A DNA stretch of 64,000 nt from Leucogyrophana mollusca. Its lineage: Eukaryota > Basidiomycota > Agaricomycetes > Boletales. Where the stretch lies: positions 248,001 through 312,000 of the forward strand of contig MU266328.1 of NCBI GenBank assembly GCA_021014945.1. The letters run 5' to 3'. The position numbers were made by a program, and so were the translations under genes. The notes beneath the pieces were generated by a model, which worked only from the letters and a program-made list of their open reading frames with translations, was not told the origin of the DNA and made no database searches. Positions within the stretch are counted from its first letter, which is position 1, and every line of letters starts with the position of its first letter. Of this stretch, positions 1-11,844 are shown one piece after another.

Positions 1-2321
1 CTCTTCACTATGCTCTTCAGAGCTGCTTCCTTCTGCTTCTTCACGCCTCTCACTTTTGCGTATTTATCCACGCTTTTGTCAAGAGCATCCCGGGTCTTCT
101 TCCGTGCTTTGCGCTCCTTCGTCCGCAACGCTCGCTTTTCGGTGGGGGTCAGTTCGCTGCGTGCGCGAAGGTCAGATGAAGGCGCAGAAAATATTTCTTC
201 AGGGGCTAGCATTGAAGACGCCGATTTTGTTGTTGGCAGCGCGGATTCCAAGGTCGCGGCAGCAACGTTCGCAACGGTAGATATGCTTGCTTTCGGCTAC
301 AGAGATACCCATCAGATCCATCAGAGCACAACGTCGGTAGTGCACCCACTTGTTTTGGGACGTAGTGCGCATTGCACAACGCGTCCAGTTTGCTGCATAT
401 ACTGTCCCATAGTTTTCCGATCTCCTCATGCTCCTTCTTCAGCTTACCATCTCGATCGTCCCCTGTAGAGCCAGTTTGTGCGGCAGTGTATTCGTTCTCA
501 TATATTTGAGCTAGCGACTGGGTCGACTTCGTATCTTGGAGTTCGAAGAGGCGCGATGGAAGGAATGGTTTGTCGTCCATTGGACGAACGCGAACAACAT
601 CGTCATAACGACTTTCTGAGATGCGTGCCTTGATTCTCTCCTCCAGCCCTTGCACGACCTCTTCGGTGATTACAGGGACTGCCTTCATGGCTCGCTCAAA
701 CTCCAAGTCTTCCTGCAACAGCGAGTCGTGAGGGCGAGCTTTCGATGTTGCTTCACCCATGAGAACCCAGTCCTTCTTAGCGACGTTTTCATTCTCGAGC
801 TCTATAATTTGAGCTCGTAACTCAGCCATTCGTTTTTCGTGAGCGGAAAGATCTGTTTGAGGTGAATAATGGCTAAGGGGACGAGAGCCGGAATACATAC
901 TGGTTTGTGGTTCCTCCTCCTCGGCAAATAAGTCGTCTTTCAGTCGCTCGATCGTTGCGCGACCTTCCTCGCTTTCGTCATCGTCCTCTGCGCTCTGGCT
1001 GTTGTCATGTTCGAATGCAAAGCCAGGTTCATCGTCTTCGCCTTCAGAGTCGTCTTCCTGGTCATCACCTCGCAGTTCTCCGTCATCCAACTCATCTTCC
1101 TCACTGCCCTCATCATACATCGCGGACACAGGTAACCCCTTGCCTATTGCCCGAATGTTCTTTACCTTGACTTCGTCGTGGAAACGAACTTTTGATGATT
1201 TTGCGAGTGGCTTTGGTTTTTCCGAACGCGATGGGGCATCGAAGAAGTCCTTATAGAATGGTTCTGACAGTTTGAACTGTCAATACCTGATATCCATTGG
1301 TTAGTGAGCACATACCTTCGCCAGCACCTTCCAGATCTTCTTCGTCGAAGTTTTCGACATCGTCGACGGGCTCAAAGAGGTCAATACCGAGGTCTTCATC
1401 ATCAGAATCCTCTGCATCTGCACCTTTTCGGAGTCTTCCCTTGGACACCGCTCTCGCTTCGGCTTCTTCTGTTTCGGCATTGAATGCGGCCAGATCGAAA
1501 AAGCCATCATCAAGTCCAGAATGACCGCCTACTTTTCGCTTTTGGCCTCTTGGTGGTTTGGATTTAATCACATCGAGGAGGGACGACGGCTCGTCTCCAT
1601 CAGAACCTTCGTCTTCATCCTCGTCCGATGATTCGTCCCGTAGTTCCGCAAATTCTTCTTCCTCTTCGCTCCCGTCATCTCCGCCCTCGTCAGAATCTTC
1701 CTCTTCACTGTCTTGATCAAAGTCCTCGCCCAGGGCATCACCCATCATCATATCTTCCCCGTCAATCGCCAAGTCCTCGTCATCCGCATCCTCCTCTTCT
1801 TCCTCATTTTCAGCGTCCTCTCCCTCGCCGTCCATCGCCGCCTCCAGAGTCTTACACACCCGGGCTGCTCTCAGATCCAGTTGCTCCCATATCTGGTCCT
1901 CGTTCATGCCATCTACAAACAGCGAGGGTAACGGTGTATCCTCTAGAGCGATTCTCTTCGGCACCTTCTCTACCGGGCTTGGACTCCGTTTCCGTTTAGC
2001 ATTGGCGCGAGTTTGTGATCTAGTTTTGGGGGCCTCCGCTGGGGCTAGTGTTGTTAGAAGGGCCTCGATATGAGACCGCGAAGCTGGCTCCGTTTGAAGG
2101 GCTGTGTACGCGCAAGAACAATAAGAGCACGGAATCTCTCTGAAAAGAATGTGATACGCACCTAGATCAAACACGAACTTGGCAGCACGCAAGGCTACTG
2201 CCTGCAATTCGGTGCTCGCAAGTGCAAGCCGCTCCGGACCAACATCAATGAAAGATGACAGTTCCTGTAGCTCATAAGGCAGCTGAATATCGCCCAGTTC
2301 AGCTGTTCCGCTGGCCATCAT
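1..2321 (-). CDS. MPP10: U3 snoRNP protein Mpp10 (3' end outside window)
   Basis: Component of the U3 snoRNP/SSU processome that acts in nucleolar 18S rRNA processing. Exons on the minus strand: 2321-2162, 2101-1316, 1263-350, 296-1 and beyond. Joins keep one frame and introns are 52-60 bases. The protein has a short N-terminal region, a long acidic block of Asp/Glu/Ser runs, then the conserved Mpp10 core with KKDWVLMGEA and RPHDSLLQEDLEFE. A basic coiled tail rich in KKTRDALDK-like sequence follows and runs off the window. Start: the open frame extends to a TTG at 2333, but the first ATG is at 2321 (a second lies 3 bases on). About 718 codons are visible. Family assignment is by recognised motifs; confidence is high. 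Confidence 0.9.
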
Positions 2322-3034
2322 TATGGTGTCCAACTCTCACTTCAAATTTCTGACCTTCCGAATACGGTCAGGTGGTTGTTTGCTGATGTTTTGCAGGGGC
2401 TTCACATCTTGCTTTCACGGCCTCGACGTCAGCTTATTGGTGGCATTAACACAACGTTCGTGACAAGGTATTGAGGTTGCGTGCTGGCAGTGGACGCTGG
2501 AGATCCTTCGGACGATCTTCGGATCGTGCGCCCCATACGTTCTCATATCGACGCCGAGTCTGAGATCTGAGTCTCAACGGAACGGAGTCTGGTCAAGGTC
2601 ACAGACCAACCCCAGACTCGCTCAATAATCAAGTTCACCACGGAACAGACCCTGTTTATTTTTTCAAAGTCTAGACAGCCCGAGCAGCGACGGGGGACAC
2701 TCGGGGGACAATTATATTGGTTGCCTCCATTTTGCTCTTAAACAACGAAGCACACAAAAGGCCCAAAAAGGTAACAAGGCGTGAACGTAACCCGAGATCC
2801 CGCCTCGCAACGTCCCCGACTCCTTTGTTCTTCTCCTCATTGTTCTCAAGAACCTGGACCCCGCTCACCGAGTATATAAGGATGGCTCCATTGTCTCCAG
2901 ATGACCCAGCTTCCCTCAACGACCTTCCCGTACTTTCTTGTCGCTGTGCAGTGCACTAGGACCTTTCTTCTCATTCATCGAGCCCGGTCTCGTACTTTCC
3001 TTCCAACAAACACTCTTTCAATAAACCGCCCACC
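2322..3034. other. Divergent intergenic region MPP10 / SUR7-like gene
   Basis: No gene seen. It separates the divergent starts of MPP10 and the SUR7-like gene and so should hold both promoters. The only clear element is a TATA-like box near 2873. Small open frames here lack coding features. Confidence 0.5.
2873..2880 (+). promoter_or_regulatory. TATA-like box of the SUR7-like gene
   Basis: TATATAAG lies about 155 bases before the ATG at 3035. It is followed by pyrimidine-rich sequence typical of a fungal transcription start and leader. Position and sequence only; not tested. Confidence 0.45.
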
Positions 3035-3954
3035 ATGCTCGCCGATCTTTCCAAAGGCGTCACTCTGTACTTCACGCCCGTTTTGATGCTGACTGCTCTT
3101 CTTCTCGCTCTATTCGCCTACCTGGCGCCGACTGTCATGCTGCACAGTCAAGTAGCATTGTTGACGGTGACACCGTCGTCATCTTTGACCCAGCCCGGCT
3201 CCACTCAAGGAGTTGACGGACCAAGTATTTTCCTAGGCGCACTGGGTTTGTCTGCATTTTCCCGCTGGGTGTGTCGGGTATTCATATCTCGTCTAGGCTC
3301 TTGCTCCCGCCCTAATAACGCGGCTGGACTAGTATGCATGTCTCCATCGATCTCCCCGGTGTATGGTACGTGTAGTTCTTGTGTATAAGCCAAACACTAA
3401 CCTGACTTGACTTTCACAGACACTTCGGTATTCCCCAGCAACGCCCCAAGCGCTGTGATTTCAGCCCCTCCAGCCAGTGCGCCGGCATTCATCGCCGTAG
3501 CGCTTGTGTTTTCCGCTATATTCTTTGTCACCTTCACCGCAATTTCCTTCCGTCACTTCATGGGGAAAGCCGGAGCAGTCTGGGAGAAACCTATGGTTCA
3601 GCGGGTGTCTGCATGGCTGGGAATATTTTCCTTCCTCCTTGGTGAGCCTGTTTGTTGTCATTCTTTTATTGGTGAGCTAATATTACGCAGGTCTCGCGTC
3701 CTTCCTCATCGTCTTCATGTGGTTTGGAAAAGCGGTGGTTGATTTCAATCAGAGCATTCAGGGGCAAGGAAGTAACGGACCCCAACTTGTCGCTCAAACG
3801 GGCAATGCCTTCACGAGTGAGCCTCTTCAGATCTATTCCGCACGAATCTCCGAGCATTAACCATTACGTGGCAGTGGTATGGGTAGCATATGCCTTCTTT
3901 GCCATTCCAGTCATCGTCTCGCTGGCGAAGCTTCACGTTCTAGCCACGAAGTGA
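3035..3954 (+). CDS. SUR7/PalI-like four-helix membrane protein
   Basis: Exons 3035-3245, 3297-3365, 3420-3641, 3691-3816, 3875-3954 give 235 residues; introns are 49-58 bases. One N-terminal helix (about residues 8-29) is followed by an extracellular-type loop with a GSCSRPNNAAGLVC segment. Three further helices follow: FIAVALVFSAIFFVTFTAI, the WLGIFSFLLGLASFLIVFMW region, and VWVAYAFFAIPVIVSL at the C-terminus. This topology, one helix plus loop plus three helices, is that of the SUR7/PalI family of plasma-membrane (eisosome or pH-signalling) proteins. The family call rests on topology and a small-residue/Cys loop, so another tetraspan family is possible. Start is the first ATG, in a CACC-ATG context. 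Confidence 0.65.
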
Positions 3955-4599
3955 TTCCCTCATGTGGCCGCCGACGGAAGCTATCTGATGGACACGCGGT
4001 AGCCTCTTTTTCTGAACTCTCTCGATCGACTTACAATACGAAGATCTAGTAGACCTGTTAACTGTATCCATCTAGAACACATTGTATCGTATCCGGAGCA
4101 TAGCACCTTTTCCTCCCATGAACTCTATAGAGCTGTTAGTCTGATGATGCTTTCTGTCTGCTTCTGGCAAACGAAAAGCCTGGAGTCGAGGTCAGCTGTT
4201 GGTGTGCTGGTCGGACGGTCCAGCACATGAGTAGCTCCACTTGAGCGCGGACCGCAGACGACCTTGCCTGTCATGAATCTCGTGGCTCGATTCCAGCCGA
4301 TCTTCCAACTCCACAAGATTGTCTACGGTTGACACGGCTATAAATTCCGCAACACAACTGGACTTGCCGCTGTTAGCCTGCACACGAGGCTATCATTTGT
4401 CGCGATGGAGGTTTGACGCGTTTTTGAACGTTTTTGACGTGTCGTGGGTCGCTGTCATCCAGGGACGGTTTCAGCCAAGCAATTCGGCTGCGTCGGTGTT
4501 GATGTGATCGGTATAAAATGCCACTAACCTTTGCTTGCTTTCCCTCTGATTCTTCCCCGTCGCTCCCAGAGCGCATTTGAAAAAACCTCACGGATTGCA
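3955..4599. other. Intergenic region
   Basis: No gene supported. It contains the 3' flank of the SUR7-like gene and the promoter of the polysaccharide lyase. A TATA-like TATAAA occurs at about 4512, some 85 bases before the lyase ATG. Confidence 0.45.
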
Positions 4600-7591
4600 A
4601 TGGCGATCCTCCACACTTTCCTTTGCTTATCTATCTATTTTCTGATTCATACTGCGAATGCTTCCTCTCTACCGGAACCTGGGTCTTTTGTACGCCATCA
4701 AGGTCATCGACGTGTAGCACGTCAGGTTGGTCTAAGACGACAGTCGTAAGTGAGTTTTTCGTTTCTCGTTGCGTTCACTCAGTTTTGCACTGTGTGCAAT
4801 GCGAAGTGATCCCGCCTCCTCCGTCGATTCCGGGACTTTGACGGACATCGAAACGATCCACGAACGGAGGCTTACCACCATCGTTGAGGGTGTATCGGGA
4901 AGCGCTAAATCCATTTCATCTTGGTTAGTTGTTCGAGTCTCTTGCTGGTGTTCTTATACTGAAAATTGTGTCCAGGTTATCTACCCTTGGCTCTGATGGT
5001 AAATGGCCTGACTCCGAGGTGAACTACGCTAGTGGCTGTGATGGGCAGCGCGCGAACTGGCCGGCACAAGAACATTGGCAGCGCATCAGTAAATCATGCC
5101 AAGCCCGGAAAACGTACATGGCCGCTTATACCCTTTCTTCGCTATCAATTAGGTACTATGACTGCTGCTTGGCACGGAGGACTCGCAAATGGCGAGCAAT
5201 ATGTCAACGATTCGACAGTCGCGAGCGCCATCTCGTTGGCTATGGACTATTGGTTCGCCAACGATTTTACCAACCCAGCTTGCCTAGATTCGGGAGGCAC
5301 TCCAACCTGCCCTTGTGGCACGCCCGGTTTTTGGAACGAGAATTGGTTTTCTAACGTAAGCGCTTATTGGTTGTTCCATGGAGTTCCCGTATTCACTCTC
5401 CACGTATTCGCGCTCATTCAAGATTATTCTGATCCCCGAACTCGTGTCCCAAACCTGTCTTCTCCTGAACGACACCTTAACTACAACCCAAGTTAGCAAC
5501 TGCAGCCATATCACTCTAAGGGCTTATGGAACTTTTGATCACTACGTGAATGGCCTGGGTTACCTGACGGGCGCGAACACTCTGGACGTTGCGAAGATTG
5601 GCATTGACCAAGGACTCCTTGCTGTCAACGTCTCGCTTATCACGGACGCCTACACGAGAATCCATGAGACTGTCGTGGTAGAACAAGCCATAAAAGCGGA
5701 TGGGGTACGCTTTCACCTGTGCTGATGATATTGATTCTTACAAAACGACTTCAGATCCGCGTCGATGGTTCGTTTAGTCAGCACGCCGGTATCCTCTACA
5801 ACGGAAACTATGGCAAAGACTTGTGAGTTTGAACTCCCTTTATGATAACTAATTGGCCTCTGAAGCTGTAGTCCAGTACGAACGATGTTCTTAATCTCGA
5901 AACCGAAGCGGGTGGAACACAATTTGCTGCCGGTGACGTTTCCAAAGCTGCATTCGGGACGCTATTCAATGGCGACCAGTGGATGATATATCGCAATATC
6001 CGTACGAATGTAATTACCTCCATTTTGTCATGCACACGGCATCAACTGACTCGTCTCCAGGTTCTGCACTGGGATTTTGTATGTGAAATTTGATCTCCTA
6101 TCTTCTTCCCTGACCTCCCTTTTAGAGCGCCTTGGGTCGTTTCATCAGTTTCCCGGTGATCGATAACCAGTGAGTTATGACTTCCCAGCTTGCACTGCAC
6201 CATCCGACGCCCCTTCTTCAGAGCCACAGGCAGTATCAAGATCAATATATCTCAAGTTCAGGAACTTGGCGAACAGTGGCAGTCAAGCGCTTTGCTCGAC
6301 TTCTCTACGAGCCTATCGAAGAACACCACTGATGCAAATGCTGGGGAGTTGCGGGGAAATCGGATGTTCTTTGACAGTGACTATATGGTATGCAGTGATA
6401 TTCCTACATTCGCTTTCAGACTTATCAGATGGTGCCAGGTCACCCGCGGTCCCGGCTATGTGACATCGGTCAAGATGTATTCGAACAGGACAGTGAACAC
6501 CGAATGCACCAACTCACAGAATGTCAGTGCCTCTCAACATTCCTATTTCCTGTCATTTGACATTCCCTCGTCAGTTACTGGGATTCCATCTCTCAGATGG
6601 AGTGGTGTACACCTATCTTGTGGGCGACGAATACGAGGATATAGCTGCCGCCTGGGACTGGAACCTTATCCCTGGAAGCACAGTCGATTACGGCGCAACC
6701 CCTCTCACCTGCAGCAAAACTCAATTCACAGGAATCGAGGCATTCGTAGGAGGGGTTACTGATGGGAACATCGGCGCTGCCGCCATGCGGTACACGAACC
6801 CTCTGACGCGCTCTCTATCCTGGCAAAAAGCCTGGTTTTTCCTCGACGATGACGTCCAGCACGTCATGATTTCCGACCTCTCATCTACTTCCAACGCTCC
6901 CGTGTTCTCTGTCCTCGATCAGCGACGTCTTGCTGGGGGTGTGTTCGTCAACAACAAGGGAACTCAAGGCGGAAACTTCTCTGATCCACAGATACTGTGG
7001 CATGGGAATGTTGGCTACAAATTCCAGTCATCCAACGGATCATTTTCGCTATCCGTAGATACGGGCAATAGGACTGGCAACTGGTCCAGCATAGGAACAT
7101 CAACACAACCGCCAGCGAATGTCGACCTGTTTTCTGCGTGGATTGATCACAAAGATACCAGCAAGCCTATTTCATACACCGCCTTCCCCGGTACCGACTA
7201 TGGCACCTTCACGCTGAAGCAGAAGACCACACAACTGCAGGAGGTCGCTAACAACGGCAGCGTCAGCGCCATATTCGATCGGCGCCATAACACAGCGATG
7301 GCCGTGTTCTGGGATGCAGCAGGTGGTTCCTTCTCGTTCACGCCTGATGATGGTCGTGCTCCCATTACTATTACCGCCTCTGGTAACGCCGCTCTGATAT
7401 ACCGCCTGGACTCTGGCAACGTCACGGTGTCGGATCCATCGCAGACTCTCACAGAGCTGACTATCAACATGGCTGCCGGCGACGGCCTCAAACCATCGGG
7501 CTGGGGGGAGAACGAGTCAATTACTCTTTCATTCACATTACCTACAAGTGGGTCTGCTGGCAGTAGCATCTCTCAAATCTTGGGGCACTAG
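4600..7591 (+). CDS. Secreted polysaccharide lyase family 8
   Basis: Family 8 lyases cleave uronic-acid-containing polysaccharides (hyaluronan, chondroitin, xanthan type) by beta-elimination. Twelve exons: 4600-4745, 4807-4923, 4976-5088, 5153-5355, 5423-5704, 5755-5822, 5877-6009, 6061-6078 (18 bases), 6127-6170, 6222-6387, 6439-6522, 6575-7591, giving 796 residues, the usual length. A signal peptide covers about residues 1-20. The catalytic segment DGSFSQHAGILYNGNYG puts His297 and Tyr306 nine residues apart, as in chondroitin AC lyase. A candidate catalytic Arg is in ALGRFIS (about 365) and a candidate Asn in NWFSN (about 189). The C-terminal half carries the beta-sandwich domains with GFHLSDGVVYTY and many N-glycosylation motifs. 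The substrate cannot be read from sequence. Confidence 0.88.
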
Positions 7592-7734
7592 GGGTACTAT
7601 CTTTAGTTACCTTATCACTTGTGTTTCTTGTTGCTCTCCGGGTAGATGTATGCACTCAAGCTGATCTTTTGTGCGCGCACGCCAACAATGTATCATTTTG
7701 AGCGAGAGTAAAACATACATGTATGATCTCCAAA

Positions 7735-8675
7735 TCAGAAGGCAGGTTGCTCCGCGTACGCCTCGGGCTGGTACGCAGGCTCTTGGGGGTAAGCCGCGGG
7801 CTCCTCTGCAGCTGGAGGCGCAGCGGAGACAATAACAGGTTCCCTCGACTCCGACGATGGCTCGGACACGATCTTGTCGAGAGGGGGCTCCAAAATTTGT
7901 ACTGAGTCGGGGAGGGGTTTGCGGGGACCGAGTTGGCCTTCCGGATCCCATCCTTTCATACTGGACCGGCGGATTAGCAGAGTCACAGACAACCAGTGGC
8001 GTACAACTCACATTTTGACTTTGATGCCGAGGACACCTTGCCTAAGCAAGACGTGTCGCACAGCGTAGTCAACGAAGTCGCGTGCGGGTTGACCGGAATG
8101 TATCATGAAACCATCGGTGAACTTCATGGACTTGGCGCGAGCGGCACGAAGTTTGCCAGAGACAACGACTTCGCAACCTTTTGCACCGGATTCCATGACG
8201 AAACGAAGGACACCGTAACAGGCTCTTTGAAGGATGTGAGAATCTGTCAGGACTGCAAAACACGGAACGTACCTGCGAACAGCAAGCCCGCCAAGAAGTT
8301 TATATCTCAAACTCTCGCACTGTGCGATAGCTGACAGGCCACGGTACTGCACTTTTTCGGCATAGAGCTCAAGAGAGTTTTCGGGGAACTTGAAACGCTT
8401 CTGGACAAGCGCGGTCAACTCCCGAATGCGACGACCTTTCTCTCCAAGAACTTCTTGGGTGTGAGTGGCACGGATGATGATCTGCCGCAAGTGAGCTAAT
8501 AGGAAAGAAATATAGACTCTGGTGGATTGCATACCTCAGTGCGGGCATGGGTAACACGGACATCACAGCCGGAGTAACCTTCCTCGGCAAGCTCACGGGT
8601 GAAGAATTCATTAAGTTCGGCGCGGAAGACACCGTCAGCGACAAACTTGCGCTTTTTACTGATCTGAGTGGCCAT
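7735..8675 (-). CDS. RPS3: 40S ribosomal protein S3 (uS3)
   Basis: Small-subunit ribosomal protein at the mRNA entry site. Exons on the minus strand: 8675-8535, 8481-8273, 8224-8012, 7960-7735, giving 262 residues; introns are 48-53 bases. Starts [17 protein letters not shown]. The KH domain contains [20 protein letters not shown] and is followed by [23 protein letters not shown] and the C-terminal half with [15 protein letters not shown]. The fungal tail is Pro/Ala/Glu rich. The ATG at 8675 gives the family N-terminus exactly. A further intron in the 5' leader is likely, because the TATA-like box is nearly 300 bases upstream. Confidence 0.96.
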
Positions 8676-8960
8676 CTTGATGGAGTGGGTGTGTCTGTGA
8701 AGATAAGCAATGGTATAAGCGAGCTGCAGTGTGCTGGAGGTCTTATCCATGATCGGATGCAACAATCCAGCCCATTCCAAGCCCCGTCACTCTGGCTTAG
8801 ACCGATCTGAATCTCCAGAGGTGCGGAAGGCAGTCTGGTAAGAACATACAACATACCTTGAGGAACGTACGCTCGTCGCAGAAGGTCTCGATGAGCTCGT
8901 TCGTTGGACGATATGAGAATCCTCGGTGGCGGTTTCTTAAAGCGGCGCTCTAAAATTTAC

Positions 8961-8968
8961 TATATATA
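8961..8968 (-). promoter_or_regulatory. TATA-like box of RPS3
   Basis: TATATATA lies 286 bases upstream of the RPS3 ATG on the coding strand. The distance fits a spliced 5' leader, common in ribosomal protein genes. Inferred from sequence only. Confidence 0.35.
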
Positions 8969-9400
8969 GGCGCCAAAAAAACAATTGCAACTTGCAAACG
9001 ACGGCGACGACGACTTCAAGAATGCTTGATGGCCTGTTCAGTAGGTGAGTAGAATCCTCTGTCTCCACGAAGATTTATTTTCTTTCCAAATGACGAGTGT
9101 TGTATATTCAACCACTACTGGCACCTCTTAGTCGACTTGATGCTTGTCATGCCCAGCTGCTGACCTGTATCACTGACATGAATGACTTTTCTGAAATCCT
9201 TTTTCCACTCAACCTTCTCCGTGATGACCATAACTAACGACGTTTTTTGAATTTCAGTATCCCAGTCAACGAAAGGTGATACTGTAGCATGGCATCGCTA
9301 TTAGTTTTTGTCACTTTTTTAATGTGATGCGCAAGCAATCCACTTTATCTTACTGCTTATCATATTTATTATTCATGTCCACTACCTCAGGGGTTCTCAG

Positions 9401-9407
9401 TATAAAT
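9401..9407 (+). promoter_or_regulatory. TATA-like box of the amidase gene
   Basis: TATAAAT about 170 bases before the amidase ATG at 9574. It lies in an otherwise AT-rich promoter segment with no competing gene. Inferred from sequence only. Confidence 0.35.
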
Positions 9408-9573
9408 ATCAACCTTATCGCTATCAAGCGTGCTGTGGACAGTTCGCTGCGGGAACGCTTTCCTCCGTGGACGCGTGATCATTCATAGTCACGAAGTCTT
9501 ATCAGGCATGACCTGATCCTACGCATCATTATCAACAATCATCCCCACCATATCCCCTCCCACCACCCTTACA

Positions 9574-11709
9574 ATGTCGCATTGGTCTGAGCTTGTCGCC
9601 GACAAGAAACGACGACAGCTGGAGTCCATTCCACAAGAATGGCTGATTTCCACTCCTCCAGAAAATGTTCTTGACGTGACAGGTTACGCTGAGACGTGTG
9701 GTCTCTTGACGTTCCAAGAGATACAGATTACGAACACGTCCGTCGATGTGCTGTTGGGCAAGTTGGCGAGCGGCGAATGGTCGTCAGTCGCAGTCACCAC
9801 TGCGTTCTACAAGAGGGCAATTATTGCCCATCAACTGGTAGGCACACTCTACGCAACTCGATGACAAGTCATCACACGTCAAATTTCAGGTCAATTGCTT
9901 GACAGAAATCTTTGTCGAACGTGCACTTGCTCGTGCAGCTGAACTTGATGAACATCTGAAGAAAACTGGACATGTTGTGGGCCCTTTACATGGAGTGAGT
10001 TGCTCTCCCGCGATAAAACACAGCCGCTTCAACTAGCAAGTAGCTCCCGATTTCACTCAAGGATCAGTTATCCATCAAAGGTTTGGAGACTACGATGGGT
10101 GAGGCATTCTAGCTACGCGATTTATAAAGACATCATTATAACTATCCACAGGCTACGTGTCCTGGATCGGTAAATACGCGGAGAAGAACGCCGTCCTTGT
10201 GGATATCCTCATCGAATGCGGTGCAGTCCCATTTGTGCGGACAAACGTGCCCCAAACTCTCATGGCGAGTCTTGTGGATGCAATGACCACTAGCGAGATT
10301 GCTGATGTAGAGACTAGTGGCCAGAGACTTTCAACAACATCTTTGGTCGGACCACCAATCCGTACAACCGCCTCCTGACCTGTGGGGGGTCGTCAGGCGG
10401 GGAAGGGGCGCTTGTGGCGTTGAAGGGGAGCCCATTAGGCATTGGCTCAGACATAGGAGGGTAGGGATCAACACCTAATTTTTCGGTTGCGTTTGCCAAT
10501 TCTTGACACTCTGATTCACCTCTATGCAGTTCAGTGAGGATTCCATCCGCATTTTGCGGACTGTATGGGCTACGCCCCTCATATGGTCGAATCCCGTATT
10601 CCGGCGCTCTGAATTCACTGGAAGGCCAAGACTCGGTCCTGTCCGTGTTTGGGCCAATGACTAGGAGCCTAGGTGGCCTTAAAACATTCACGAAGGCTGT
10701 TATTGAGGCGAAGCCGTGGCTCAAGGATCCTCTCGCTGTTAGAAAGAAGTGGGATGAAGAGGAATACAAGCTCGCGGACCACGGATATGGCAAGAAGTTA
10801 TGCTTCGCCATCATGTGGAACGATGGCGTCGTTATACCACACCCTCCCATAACTAGGTCTCTTGAGCTAGTCAAGGCTGCATTAATCAAAGCAGGACATA
10901 CAGGTTCGTCGCTCTGCATTTGTCCTTTCCTTGCCTGACAATCACCCAGTCATTGACTGGCAGCCTCTGAAGCATCGGGCGCTGGGCGATATGACCGTAA
11001 GTCCAGTCTTCATGGCGCTCCAGCTGCAACTAATCAGATTGACCTCAGAGAGAAATCTGGAACGCTGCTTCCGCTGAAGACTACAAGGTAACCACCTCGG
11101 TGACGGGAGAACCCATCATCACGTCCATGATGATCGCCCCAGGTCCCGCTGTGAACGCACCATTCCGCCCAAGCAAAGACGGAATCTCTGCGTACCAGCT
11201 CTGGCAAGTTCAAAAGAAGAGACGAGACCTGCGACAGGAATACACAGATCTTTGGGAGGCCACCGTCTTGGAGACTGGGACAGGGCGTCCTATAGACGCC
11301 ATAATTTGCCCTGCTGCACCATATGCTGCACCCCCTCACGGGTTGAATAGGTTCGTCATTTTGAACTCCACCGTGTTTTTCCCCTCGAAACCGCGACCAT
11401 AGATATACCAACTACACCACTGTATGGAACGCACTGGACTATCCGGCTTGCGTCTTTCCGGTTTCCACGGTTGATCCGGCAGTCGATGTAAAGAAGCCTG
11501 CTCACTCTTTCGTCGATGCATTCGACAAGTCGATTTATGATCTTTGTGGGTCTTTCCCCCGTCCCCGTGGCCGTAGCTGACCCTGTGCGCCAGATGACCC
11601 CGAGACCTTCAAGAATGCTCCTGTTTGCCTTCAGCTCGTTGGTCGCACCCTCGAGGAGGAAGCAGTCATTGGAATGACGGAACTCGTCGCTACCGCCCTG
11701 ACGCATTAG
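9574..11709 (+). CDS. Amidase (amidase-signature family, acetamidase-like)
   Basis: Hydrolyses a C-N amide bond, probably a short-chain amide; exact substrate unknown. Ten exons: 9574-9837, 9890-9994, 10044-10098, 10152-10264, 10318-10460, 10530-10903, 10950-10996, 11049-11350, 11403-11545, 11594-11709, giving 553 residues. The Ser-cisSer-Lys triad is visible: Lys129 in PISLKDQ, the GGSSGG loop at about 202-207, and Ser228 in SDIGGSVRIP. Also conserved are NNIFGRTTNPYN and the C-terminal TVWNALDYPACVFPVSTVDP. The intron at 10265-10317 begins GC rather than GT; only this donor restores the LM-WPETFNN join expected for the family. No signal peptide, so probably cytosolic. Confidence 0.92.
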
Positions 11710-11844
11710 AAATCACACCAGTCCGTCGCAAACGTGTAAAAGGAAATGGCGTAACTAACTCTTGTACAAGTGCTATACGATCGATACGAAAGCAAATGAG
11801 GAATACATGCAATACTATCCATAGGTCGGGAGAACTGGGAATAT

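Larger units (their letters stand above)
8676..9573. other. Divergent intergenic region RPS3 / amidase
   Basis: No protein gene seen in about 0.9 kb. It holds the RPS3 promoter (TATATATA at 8961-8968, read on the minus strand) and a TATAAAT at 9401-9407 that would serve the amidase. I looked for box C/D or H/ACA snoRNA features between 9000 and 9350 and found nothing convincing. Confidence 0.45.

Noticed and set aside
9000..9350. Possible box C/D snoRNA
   Set aside because: TGATGA-like and CTGA-like pieces occur, but not with correct spacing or a terminal stem.
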